The notes under the pieces are model-generated. The model had not been told where the DNA came from. It searched no databases and saw nothing but the letters and a program-made list of their open reading frames with translations. From NCBI GenBank assembly GCA_030272585.1, contig BSYQ01000003.1:1302001-1366000 (forward strand): 64,000 bases of DNA, given 5' to 3'. A program made the translations under genes and the position numbers. How positions within the stretch are numbered: the stretch's first letter is position 1; the number at the start of each line of letters is the position of its first letter. Shown here in pieces: positions 23,701 to 39,386 of this stretch. The stretch comes from Bryopsis sp. KO-2023 (lineage: Eukaryota; Chlorophyta; Ulvophyceae; Bryopsidales; Bryopsidaceae).

Positions 23701-24363
23701 GCGGGGCAGCCAATTGCTCAAACAAGAAACGCAGGAAATTAAATGAAAGTTTGGAAATTGGGCGGTGGCAAGGGAGGGAGAGAGGCAAGAAGCGCTTTGA
23801 AATGAACGATAATTATGTCCCAACCCTGGAAGGGGTTTGCGGCATCGTGGATGATATAGATTCTAAGGTGAGAATTTCTTACACAAAAGGACCTTGATCG
23901 AGTGTGCAAAAAAAAAAGAAGAAAAAAGTGGATCGTGTTTTCAGGAAAAATAATTAAAATGACTATTTCGTGCATGGGTCGTTTTTTTGGTGTGGAAGGT
24001 CGATTTTTCTCCAGCTGATGGGCGTATGTATCTTTTGAGTTTCAGGTGAATTTTGGTGAATTTTTTGATGTTGTGATGGTAGTTTTTTTGGTTTTTTTGT
24101 GTGTTGTTCAAAACTTGCAGGAGTTCTGCAGCCATTTGAGCGATGATTTAGGGGGGGAGTCGTTGGACCCCAAGAAAAACACAGAATACTGTTGGAGAGT
24201 TTATCGGCAATTGTCTTCCGACAGTCACTTGAAGGTCAATTTCGATGAATCCCTTGATATAGGGCAATTCGTTAAGGTGGGTGCTTTGTTTGGCTGCTGT
24301 GCTTTGTTTTTTTAATTGTCGGAATGATTTTCTCAACAGCAAGGCAAAATCAAAAGTTTTTGA
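20747..24363 (+). CDS. THOC1: THO complex subunit 1 (HPR1/THOC1)
   Basis: Exons 20747-20989, 21097-21364, 21585-21763, 22227-about 22446, 22754-23103, 23499-23867, 24121-24276 and 24340-24363 encode about 600 aa. Conserved blocks occur in THOC1 order: LPYILIEDLVDVCET, LLRACDNALDK, LENAALSGKILLQIAKMW (THOC1 'NTVFCGRIQLFLARLF'), GVPINREYYVKFWRLLQRF ('YNLYRKFWSLQDYF'), LQLSDASFRCHFLVECLLYI, YVPTLEGVCGIVDDIDSK and NTEYCWRVYRQL. THOC1 is the core of the nuclear THO/TREX complex that couples transcription to mRNA export. A basic KRRRK/NKKRRK segment in exon 6 fits a nuclear protein. One junction is unsettled: the strong donor after 22442 is in phase 0, but the next clear exon needs phase 1, so a weaker donor (22434 or 22446) or a short extra exon is used. 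Confidence 0.85.
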
Positions 24364-25894
24364 TCAAACCCTCGGAGCAGAACACCAAGAAGCATACTTC
24401 TCTGCCCAAGAGTGGATCTTCTCAGCAAAACATGTGCTGATGTAAAAAGAGCAACCAAAAATTGCACAGTTTCATCACATTTGGTGCTGTGGAGTGCCCT
24501 TCTTACGACTGTTTGGTATTGCAGAGTGCATTTCCATCCACAAATGGGGCTGCGACCTCCGGTGGCAATCACGGGGTCAAGACAGAGGAGCCCAATCAAT
24601 CATAGTCAGTCTGCTGGCATTGTACCACTATGCAGAGTTTAGGCATGCTGTATCGCATGGATGGAGCCAGTCACCGTTCTATTGCATTCACCAATCATGT
24701 AATCCACTTTTCACCAGCTTCATGGAAAACATCGAAAATTTGACCGCGGGTTGATAATATTTCTGGATAATATGCAGTTACGAGTCGATAAAGTACGTGT
24801 TCAAATCCAGTAGTAACCTGATGAAACAGAATAATTTACTTTTTTTCTGATGATATTGCATGCGTCTCAATTTGGTGCCACAATGATATAGCCATCAATT
24901 TCGATGCCATAGGTCAATTCCACACCTGAAAAACATTGCATGCATTGCTGTTTGAATTTCCTTTCATTGCCCTTCACAATGGCATCCCCAACAGGTGTCA
25001 CCTGCTATTAACCCCCCCCCCCATCACCTGGAAAAGGCTGAAGAAGGAGCTCAGACAGCATGACTTGGAGGAAGCACCAGATGGAGTGTGTTTGTGTGGA
25101 ATGAGCATTGAGCATTGATCGGAAGATACAGTTGGGGGGGAAAGTTGTAGAACCACCAAGACATTGGTTTGGGAGGAGAATCTTGTTGGCCCTGAAAGCA
25201 CATGGCGTGGATTTGACATTGGAGGTTGAGAAAAAGGGGTTCACTCTTTCCATGATTTGCCATGCATGGGGGCCATGTGAGTTATTTTTTCGTTCTTTCT
25301 ACAAAACATTGCCGGCAAATCCTAGTCAAAAACTGACATGGAAAAAGGGGGATCAACACAGAAAGGACGGTTTCATTGGGGTTCAGATGACAGACTGAAA
25401 CAGTTGGGAGTCCCTCGCTGACATGCTTGCACACGTGAATTCAAGGAACCCTTTCTATTTTAGTCTGCCGATCCGCAGTCAGACGAATACATCTATCCAG
25501 ATATATTGTCAAACTCCCAACCCTTCCGGTCTTGACAAACAGGTAGGAATTTTTTTTTAATAAGATTTTCACAGGCTCCAGCGACATTCCGACATATCCC
25601 AGCATCCTCTGCTGAATATTTCTTCTTCTTTTTTTTCTTTTCTTTTTCTGCCACCCTCCCACTCTCTGAATAAACCCCACAATTCTTAAAACTCGATCCT
25701 ACCCTGCTAACAGACCGTTTTCCATTGTATAAGGGAAAATCGTCGACCTCGATCTAGCAAGAGAGCCTTCCCCTCACTCGCCCCAAAAAAGCCTAAAGAA
25801 GAAGAATTCACCAATCGCTTGGCCTTGTCTTTGGGTAAAACTTTCCTCCATCACATTGCTGTTGGTTTCTGGTTGCAGTACGCTCAAAATTGAC
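24364..25894. other. Intergenic, between convergent THOC1 and HR-lesion genes
   Basis: About 1.5 kb of 3' flanking DNA. Open frames of 60-95 codons occur on both strands, but I recognise none and see no paired splice sites. Confidence 0.4.
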
Positions 25895-27575
25895 TCAGTC
25901 ATTTTTCTCTTTTCTCCTGATGGGTTTGGCAGTGTAAGCCAGAATTCCTCCGGCTATGGACACGTTCTATTGGAAAGGCAAAGCAAACACAACACAAAAG
26001 TCAGTGATATTTTAAGGAGCCCCTCACTCCTCTCCCCCCCAAGTAAAAATAAATAACAATAGTAACGACAAAGAATATATGAAAAAGCGTGTGGAAAAAA
26101 AGAAAAGGAAAAAAAAAAAATTCTTACAGATGAAATAAAAATCAAAGGTGGTTTAAATCTGTTCGCATCAGTGTGCCCATGTCTGTCCTGCAAGACCTTT
26201 CCCTCTGGATTCTTTTTTTTTTTAAGGGGGAACCTGCCCTAAGATTGTCAGCTGCACCCAAACACACAACAGACCTAGGCTTCTCTTCTGGATATCAATT
26301 TTCTTTTCCCAAAAAAACAAAAAAAGTGAAACGTCACAGGATCTTGACAGGGAATCGAGAAAAGGCACTCGGATAAGAAAAATCGTCAATCGAATGCAGG
26401 TTTCAGGGCAAGAATCAAATCCAAACAGAAGCAAAGAGAGAGAGAGCTATTTCCCAGAACATTCCCGACCACTCAGGCACATGCAGTTCGAAACATGCAC
26501 CTGGTACAAATTTCATCAGCAGGTCGAACCAGCCAATTCGGAAAATCGATTGCTTGGATAATTGACGCATCGCTGATTTTTTATTGTCAGAACCCACACA
26601 CACCTTCAAAAAATGCATCATGTTCTCCAATTGCTCTGGAGATCCTGCCTCTTCATCCCAGAAGTTATGGAAAATTGGAGTAACTCCCACGAGGAACAGA
26701 ATCTACATCGTCCACAGCAGCCCATTACCACTGCCGGTCCCCCAAATTCACAATTCCAACAGGAAAAGAGCAGCCTCACACAGCCAAAAAGTACCCACGG
26801 TTAATTATTATGTTTCGTTTTTTCAACTACCAAATTAGTAACCAATGTGGAATGTGGATGTACGCAGGTAGGTGATCCCAGCATTATTTTGCTGATTGTA
26901 TATGTATTGGCTCGGCGTTTCATTCCCAAGAAGCTTTTTTTAAATAATGCAGGAAATTGCTTCTTTCAAGGATTCAGAAACTGGCAGATGGCGATACCCC
27001 GGAAAATTAAACGAAGATTTCCCCACAAGGGTCCATGTACAGAGGGTCTATAACTTGCAGAGAGGTTGCTCCCAAGGTTGGCTTTGGCTGAAAAAACAAC
27101 AGTCATATTCTTGTACAGCAACCTATGTTTTCCCGTACCAATGCGAAACCACCCAGGCTGAGGTTGAAGAAGAACAGGGCGCCACCAGCGATTTCCGCAA
27201 CAGCTCCGGCGAGGATCAAAGTTGGGTATTGGTCCTAAACGTGTTGCAACACAGGATCGCCCTTGATTCAATCCCGGCATTGGAAAACTCACTTCGATAA
27301 GGCAATACTGCAATATCGAAAAGGGACAGCTTGAAAGCATGGGACGTATAACGCATTGGTCGAAGGAGGAGGGGGGATTGGCTCACCGCCTTGACGGGCA
27401 CGTCGATCCCCGTGTACTTCTCCACTTGGTTGAGGGCGTGATCCAGTTTGGGTTCAACCTGCTTGACCAACTCCGCGCTGCTGGTTCCCGTCATCTTTTC
27501 CAACTTCGACAGCCCAGACACTACAAAGATGATCGCCACCATGAATCGGCCAATCGTCGCAAAGAACATCCCCAT
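25895..27575 (-). CDS. HR-like lesion-inducing protein (DoxX-like membrane protein)
   Basis: Four exons, all in phase 0, encode 151 aa: 27575-27387, 27234-27139, 26702-26604 and 25966-25895. The protein begins MGMFFATIGRFMVAIIFVVSG. It continues with an amphipathic segment (KLDHALNQVEKYTGIDVP), three further membrane stretches (LILAGAVAEIAGGALFFF; ILFLVGVTPIFHNFW) and a short last helix (NVSIAGGILAY) with a basic tail (RRKEKND). Order and spacing match the plant HR-like lesion-inducing family, related to DoxX/SURF4-type four-helix proteins. These are probably ER or endomembrane proteins. The name comes from cell-death lesions seen when plant members are overexpressed; the normal role is unclear. 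It is head-to-head with PEX6, 316 bp between start codons. Confidence 0.85.
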
Positions 27576-27891
27576 CTTGACGAAGCGCCAACAGTCGATA
27601 AAACGAAAGAACAAAGGAAGGGCCACGCGATCAAGCGAGACGATCCACACAGAAGCGCGACGATCAGTGGTGAAGAATAAGAAAACAGAAAACCGAAACG
27701 CAGCTGTTTGAAATTGCGAATGGGAGGCACGAAGTAAAATCGGTTTCTGAGATTGGTCACGTAATGGTGATCAATTACTGTCACTCGTTCTGCTCTTTCT
27801 GGCTTTCGTTTCGTTTCTTCTCCGGCGGGCAAACCGGCAGTCCTCTTTCCCGTGGGTGTATACGATCGGTTTGCTTGTGTTTAAGCTTCAT
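27576..27891. promoter_or_regulatory. Bidirectional promoter, HR-lesion gene / PEX6
   Basis: Only 316 bp separate the two divergent start codons, so both 5' UTRs and promoters must fit here. The sequence is mixed in composition with several CpG sites. No specific operator recognised. Confidence 0.55.
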
Positions 27892-33362
<5,471 letters not shown>

Positions 33363-33577
33363 ACACATGCAAAGGAGGCATTTCTCGTAGATCCGCAATT
33401 CTTTTCCAATGTATTTGTATATTCACCTCAAAATGCAGAGATGTAAAGAATACAACCATAAAAGCCAAAACAATTCACAGGAGCCTTCCCCCTGCCACAT
33501 TACCGGCCCGATATGTGATCAACCAAATGGAAGTTCAGGTCCAGACAGCAAGCCACCAAATGAAAGCCAACAGCTTT

Positions 33578-35367
33578 CTACACCGAAGTTTCCCCAGAAA
33601 ATACAAACTCGGCTGGGCCAGTCATGAACACATGGTTGTTTCCCTCTTGATCCCATTCGATCAACAGATTTCCACCAGGCAGCTCCACCGTGCATTCAGA
33701 GTTAGTCAAACCCTCTAAGACACCAGCAACCACTATGGCACAGGCTCCGGTACCGCAAGCCAGGGTGGCCCCAGCACCTCGCTCCCAGACACACATACGG
33801 ACTCTGTCCACTTTCGAGGTCTCTCCCAAAAGCTGCATGCACACCAGCAATCAAACCATAGTAAATACCATGACAAGGTGCTTGTACAGATCCCCCACCC
33901 AAACCAGAAAATGTTCTGCTTCAAATGGAATGTACCTCAACAAACTCCGTATTGACTTTCGCGGGGAACAGGGCGTCCGTTTCAAACTGAGGTCCAATCT
34001 CAGCCAACTGCACATCATCCAGCTTCAGGAGCCCACCATTTTTACGGAACACCACGGCATGAGGGTTCCCCATGCTGACTGGAGTGAACGTCCACTCGCT
34101 CCCACCGATAGATACCTCTTTGGCGACCAGTTTTCCATCAGGGGTGTTGGGCGTGCTGTTCACTGGGATGTTTTCTGGCTCCAGAATCGGCACTCCCATA
34201 TCAACTCTCACCTGACCATTTTCCAGAAGCTCGGGCTGGATCAGTCCTGAAAGCAATCCACAAATAATGCTGAAAAAAAAGAGAACCCCCCCTGCTTTGC
34301 CCATTGCTCTGTCCAGACGAAACCAAGGCAAAAATTTGAATGTATGCACAAACAAATGACGGCATGCATGAGTGCGTTTGAAAAGAGAAACGAACTCGTA
34401 CCAGCTCCAGTTCCGACTTTGTATTTTTTGGCACCTTCTCCATCCAAATCAGAGATAAATCGTGCGAGGCACCTGATTCCATTGCCACACATTTCAGGCT
34501 CACTTCCGTCAGAGTTAAACATCCGCATGTCAAAGTCGTGTGCATCTTTGTTTCCGGCCCGGAGAGCAAAAATCACCTTGGATTTCAGGGCAAGAACGTT
34601 GTGTGTCAGCATCACTGAACGAAAACACAGCCTTTATTAATTGAGGGAGTTCAAGTGAGTTGAAGGAAAAAATCACCTCCAATTTGATCTGCAGCTATTT
34701 TTTCTATTGGCAAGAAACTTTCTCTGCATCTTCTGTAATGGCAATTCCCCCCCCATATTTTCCAGCTTCCTGATGTGAAATTTCAAAGAGGATACCTTTT
34801 GGAGTTCGGCTTTTTTCCCAATGCCCATATATTTCATGATTTTGTTTATTTAATTATTCATTCACGATTTGATGACATCAATGCCCCCCTCACCCCATCA
34901 GCCCCAATCCCGAAATTTCGATCACATAGCTCAACTGCTCTGTCTGCCTCCATGCATGGCTCGACCTCTCCTCGATTGTCCACCTGCAGCCAAATTCACA
35001 ATCTCCCTCCAATGAGCCTTGAACACAGAAAAAATACAGGGAATACCATCAAAAATTCTTTTTCTTGCTTGAAAACGAAAGAGAAACTGACTCTGTCACC
35101 TACCAGAATGAAATCGTTGCCAATGCCGTGGTACTTGGAGAACTGCACAGCTGAAGCACAGGTTTTCACACGACGAGGGGCGGCTCTTGGATGTCTGCGT
35201 TCTGACACCCCGACGCCACGCGCTGCAGGATTCAGCAAGATTGTTGAGGGTTGCATGGTTTCTTCTGTTTCCAATGACCTCGCAGAAACAGTGGAGGCGT
35301 CAGTCGAGCGATTCACCAAATCAATCTGGTGAGCCGATTGTTCGTTGGTGTTGGCGTTCGTTGTCAT
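33578..35367 (-). CDS. dapF: Diaminopimelate epimerase, plastid form
   Basis: Five exons in phase encode 364 aa: 35367-35104, 34983-34894, 34576-34402, 34246-33936 and 33832-33578. Residues 1-75 are a Ser/Thr/Arg-rich plastid transit peptide. The enzyme begins [15 protein letters not shown]. Both catalytic cysteines are present in their motifs: EMCGNGIRC and ACGTGACA. Other family blocks are [17 protein letters not shown] and [12 protein letters not shown]. DapF interconverts LL- and meso-diaminopimelate, the next-to-last step of lysine synthesis. The plant-type enzyme works in the plastid. The acceptor of exon 3 (TCCAAG|GTG) is weak, but it is the only one that keeps phase. It is divergent from the GYF-like gene at 35891. 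Confidence 0.93.
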
Positions 35368-35890
35368 GTGATTCTACTCCAGCAGATTAGGTGCAATTTA
35401 ACAAGATGTTTGTTTTGTGCCAGATTCACCAAAATAGACTGGATTGGACGGCTTGGGGATACGTCGTCAAAAACGGACCAAACGCGCACGTTGAGCCACT
35501 TGATTGTCTGTCGTCTTTGAGTTAAATAGAAGTACAAGTTCTGAAATCGAGCTTGTGCTCGTAACGAATATTGGTGGCAGTCTTCCGGAGTCAGTGGAGT
35601 TCAACTAAGTTAGTGCCTTGTTCGCTGTTGGCTCTATACAGCAACCGCACCCTTGGAACACATCCGCGTCCGCAACTGATTCCAGTCTCGAGTCTTGGTG
35701 GTGGAGTGATCGTCAACGACCGTTTGCAGGTACGCATGCACGGTTTGCAATTATTTTGTGGACGGAGAGTTTGTTGAAAGGTCCTGGTAGATTTGCCCCA
35801 CCACTGTTTGACGTATTCTCTTGACCTGAGAGAGGTGCTCGAAATACTTTTTCTTATCCGGTCGGTTGTTTTTTCAGTTTCTGGCTGAAG
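35368..35890. promoter_or_regulatory. Divergent promoter region, dapF / GYF-like gene
   Basis: A 523-bp gap between start codons. A T-rich acceptor-like sequence just before 35880 suggests a 5'-UTR intron for the plus-strand gene. Otherwise nothing recognised. Confidence 0.4.
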
Positions 35891-36729
35891 ATGGGGTTCG
35901 CCAGAGGCACGTCGACGAATGATGAGTACACCTGGAGGAGCCGCCAAAAGGGGATGTTGCTGCAGAAGCACCCAAACATCACCGATATCTCCCCGGTTTG
36001 TGCTTACGCTCCGGTGGAGATTTGCCTTCAGCCGCTCGTGTCCCCCGGTTTCAACGCCAGGGATGCCCAGACGAAGCGAGAGTTCCATGGGATCCACCCT
36101 TCGACGGAGGTCTACCGGAACATCAGTGAAGGCCACCTCCCAGAGCTCAGGGAGGTTGGAACCTATACTTGGAGTTCGGCCAAGAGCTTCAAGTGCCTTG
36201 TGATGAACAGAGCGTACGCGAAAACATTATGGACGCTTCTGTCGTTCGAGAACATCGAATGGTACTACCTGGATGGAGTTGGAAAAGTCCAGGGACCCTT
36301 CAAAGGTAGACATCTTTGGATATGGTATGAGGGGGGTTATATCTACCGAGGGTTGCCTGTCTTGCCCGTGAGGGCGGGATGCCGCTGGATCCCCAAGCCT
36401 TGGCAGTTCGTTTCAATCGAAAATTTGGTCCACGCGAACATCTTGGACCAGCAATATATGATGAGAAAACGTTCCAGAGCGTGGAGGGAACACGAAGACG
36501 ACGGTAAGGAAAATAGCTTGGTTGTTTTTCTGTTTCTGGCTTCCCTGAAAAACGTCGAAACCGTTTTCTGGCTGGATGATTTGTGGATCCGCGTTGTTGC
36601 TAACTCGTTTCGTTACTTTCCCCCCTCCGCTCAGGTTTCGAGAGCTTCGCCAGTATGGTTCACTGCTGCTACAGGAAGATCGAGTGCCCTGCTTGCGAAA
36701 ATCCGTCCGCGAAAAGTCGTCGGTGGTAA
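35891..36729 (+). CDS. GYF-domain-like protein with short Cys tail
   Basis: Two exons, 35891-36503 and 36635-36729, join in phase 1 to give 235 aa. Residues ~123-165 contain WYYLDGVGKVQGPF, then WIWYEGGYIYRGLPV. This matches the GYF pattern W-Y-Y-x-D-x-x-G-x-x-Q-G-P-F-...-W-x-x-x-G-Y/F, a fold that binds proline-rich peptides. The N-terminal 120 residues have no recognised domain. The second exon adds CCYRKIECPAC, which could be half of a metal site, and a basic end. Upstream exons are possible because the ATG follows an acceptor-like T-run. GYF-type domains occur in splicing and mRNA-decay factors; its partner here is unknown. Confidence 0.6.
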
Positions 36730-37566
36730 TAGGAGAGGAGGTCGTCAAATTTCCAAAACGTGAAAACCGAGTTCAGATGGAAAAATAGGGGGTAAAAGCA
36801 CAGGGGTTCAACAGTTCGAAAGTCTAGGTGGCAGAAGAATATTTTCAAAGAATACTTGTAGTCTCGCTGTGGGAAAAGGTGCTGGAAGGAGAAAGGAGAG
36901 GTGTGTCTGAACATGCCTGGTAAAGAAGCTAGACAGCACCTGGGAGAAAACTAGTGTGGACCATTAATCATTTAAAACTTGAAATCTGGAAATCCATTTT
37001 GATGTTCCATTCAAAGGTGAAAAAATTCTCAGGCCTTGAGTCCTTTCTTGAGTAAATTGGATGCCCCAGATGATATTATGCATAATATGGGGTACTCCAC
37101 TCTAATAATCTTGCATTGATGTCCATTGATGACAAAAGAATACCATATGGATGCAGCCCTTTGCAAAACCTTTTACAAGTGCCACAACAAATATTGAATT
37201 CAATAAAACCAATGCGTCATGTAGACTCTATTCGCAAGCATCCACATTTCTACAAACATCCGCATCTCATCAAATATCAGAACGCATATGCTCTGGTCCC
37301 TTTTAAAGTCTTTACCATGCTTACTTAAGTAAAGAGCTATTTACCTGTCCAGCTTCATTCTGCAGAATGAAGCTCCCAGGATCTCTAGGAAAGAATGCCC
37401 TTCACTCTCCACTCCCCAATTGCAAGGAAAAAGAACATTTTCTGCCATGCACGTGACGTGACAATTTGTCACTGACAAACCCCCAACACGAATTTTCTTT
37501 CTCACCACCCCCTCCTTCCCCTTGAAACTCCCCAGTTATCAACCACACTATAGCTATCAACTCGTT
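36730..37566. other. Intergenic, convergent 3' ends
   Basis: About 840 bp of AT-rich flanking DNA between the GYF-like gene (+) and the Pro-rich protein gene (-). No coding signal seen. Confidence 0.5.
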
Positions 37567-38895
37567 CTATTGAAAGTCCCCTTGAGTTCTTGAAAAATTC
37601 TGCACGGTCAAGTTCGGGCTGCTTTTACTACTTTTCCGAATCGTCTCCCAAAAAACAGGATCTATGGCCAATTGGTTTTCAATCCAAACATGGCTTGCAT
37701 TTCTAGCAAAGACGCTCCCCTCCTCACTCAAGCCACAGGCGCTAGAACTAGACCTGGAGTCCTGTTCTGAAGCGTTTTCCGAAGAATTGCCACGGTAGAC
37801 GTACCAGCCCGCACCCATAGAGAGAACTACTGCCACTGAAAAGCAAAACAGAGCCATTGACCAGCTGGGTTCTTGTCTCCGCAAGGACAATGCTCCAGTA
37901 ACATTCGCAACACTTATTTGTACCCGTGGACGAGGAGGAGGAGGAGGAGGGGGAGGCCGTCCAAGTGGCCGTGGGGGATTCTCTTCATGACTTTTCGGTG
38001 ATGGTGCTGGTGGTGTTAAAGGAGGCGAGGGCTCATTTGGAGCCACAGGTTCATTCGGAGTCGCAGGCTCGTTGGGAGGCACGGAGTGCTCCAATGGGAT
38101 GTTTGGGAGGGATGGTTGGGGTACAGGCTGTGGGGGCAAGACTGTTGGCAAAGGCCAGCTTGGGGGAGGTGGCGATCGAGGTGGAGATGGGGGGCTGAAT
38201 GGTGGTCGTGGAGGGGGGGATGGTGGTGCTTCCGGAGGATTGGGATTCGGTGGATGTGGGGGCATTCTTCTGGGTGAACGAGGACGGGGTGGTGGTGATG
38301 GGATTGGTGGAGGATACGGGCTCTCTGGTGGAGGAGGGGTTGGTGGAGGTGGATTCGGGGCAGGGGGAGGAGGCAATGGAGGCCGGGGTGGAAGAGGGGG
38401 ACGAGGTGGGGGAGAAGGAGGCGAGGGTGGTAAAGGAGGTGGGAGTGGAGGTGCCACAACACACCGACCTGCGCTCCGGATGAATCCTCCTGGGCAATTG
38501 CTGGCGTCTACACATCGACTGCTGCGGAAACTGTCCAAGCATTCTTGACCATCCTGACACCCTCCCGATGCCAACAGCTCCTGGCAACAAAACCAGATTC
38601 TCGGTCCACAGGTAATGTTCGCTGTGGTGGTCGTCCAATCGAAACAGTCGGAAAACTCAGAGGGAAGGGGTTCACAATCTTGGGCTCCAGAGCATGGCAG
38701 GGAGTACTTGACGCCTGGTACCGAAGCTCCTATCTGAAAACATTTGTCCGCTGTGTAGCAAAGATACTCGTTATCAACTGAAGCGGCGAATTTCTGGCAC
38801 AGCGTTGGATTTCCTTGGGAGCTTGAGGGTCCAGTTGCCAGAATCATGACCGCCAGCGCCAAGTATATTAGCGGCGATCCCGTGCCAGTGGGCAT
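37567..38895 (-). CDS. Pherophorin/extensin-like proline-rich type I membrane protein
   Basis: A single intronless frame of 442 aa. Residues 1-28 are a signal peptide. Residues ~29-150 are a cysteine-rich globular domain with about 18 Cys (for example TADKCFQIG, WFCCQELLASGGC and RCVDASNCPGG). Residues ~150-335 are almost pure Pro/Ser/Arg runs (PPSPPSPPPRPPLPP type), plus tandem PNEP repeats (NEPATPNEPVAPNEP). A membrane helix (ALFCFSVAVVLSMGAGWYVY, ~350-370) is followed by a ~70-residue cytosolic tail. Pro-Ser runs joined to a Cys-rich domain are typical of algal hydroxyproline-rich wall glycoproteins such as pherophorins, but the membrane anchor and tail point to a wall-linked surface receptor or anchor. 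Function beyond that is inference. Confidence 0.8.
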   Translation of the reverse strand: MPTGTGSPLIYLALAVMILATGPSSSQGNPTLCQKFAASVDNEYLCYTADKCFQIGASVPGVKYSLPCSGAQDCEPLPSEFSDCFDWTTTTANITCGPRIWFCCQELLASGGCQDGQECLDSFRSSRCVDASNCPGGFIRSAGRCVVAPPLPPPLPPSPPSPPPRPPLPPRPPLPPPPAPNPPPPTPPPPESPYPPPIPSPPPRPRSPRRMPPHPPNPNPPEAPPSPPPRPPFSPPSPPRSPPPPSWPLPTVLPPQPVPQPSLPNIPLEHSVPPNEPATPNEPVAPNEPSPPLTPPAPSPKSHEENPPRPLGRPPPPPPPPRPRVQISVANVTGALSLRRQEPSWSMALFCFSVAVVLSMGAGWYVYRGNSSENASEQDSRSSSSACGLSEEGSVFARNASHVWIENQLAIDPVFWETIRKSSKSSPNLTVQNFSRTQGDFQ

Positions 38896-39386
38896 TTGAT
38901 GAAGTGTTGGTCAAACTCCCTGCTGGTCTATTTTCTGGCGAGGGGTGGAATCCGGTGGCGCCATTTGAAGCGTCATTCTGGAGAATCGAGTTGAAAAATT
39001 CTCAGCCCCCCTTCCATTTCCGCAGTCTTTCCGTTGCGAGAGAGGACAGTTGGGAACATATGGTTGAGAGTCTAAATCCATAGCGCTGCGAAGTGCAAAA
39101 TTGATTTGAAACTACCCGCTCATGCGCGTATGCGTGCACTAAAGATTCCCTTTACAACAAAACTCTCGAATTTGCACCTGGCCTCGCCACCCCACCTCCC
39201 TCCAATTCCACCCCACACCCAAAACTCCCCACAGACATCGACCACCAGCAGAGAATCCCCCAAAAAAATCGAAACCATATAATCATCAACAAAATCTCAC
39301 CCATCTCTATCAATGAATCCATACCTATACCCTTCAACCTACCCCCCAAAAGCGAACAAAAAAAACTCAAAAAAGTCATGCTGAAA
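38896..39386. other. Intergenic between two minus-strand genes
   Basis: Promoter side of the Pro-rich protein gene and 3' flank of the PIN-like gene. C- and A-rich, no coding signal. Confidence 0.45.

Noticed and set aside
35591..36136. Minus-strand 181-codon open frame
   Set aside because: Antisense to the GYF-like exon, whose plus-strand frame has domain content and a matched second exon.
38072..38548. Plus-strand glycine-rich open frame
   Set aside because: Complement of the proline codons of the wall-protein gene; low-complexity shadow.
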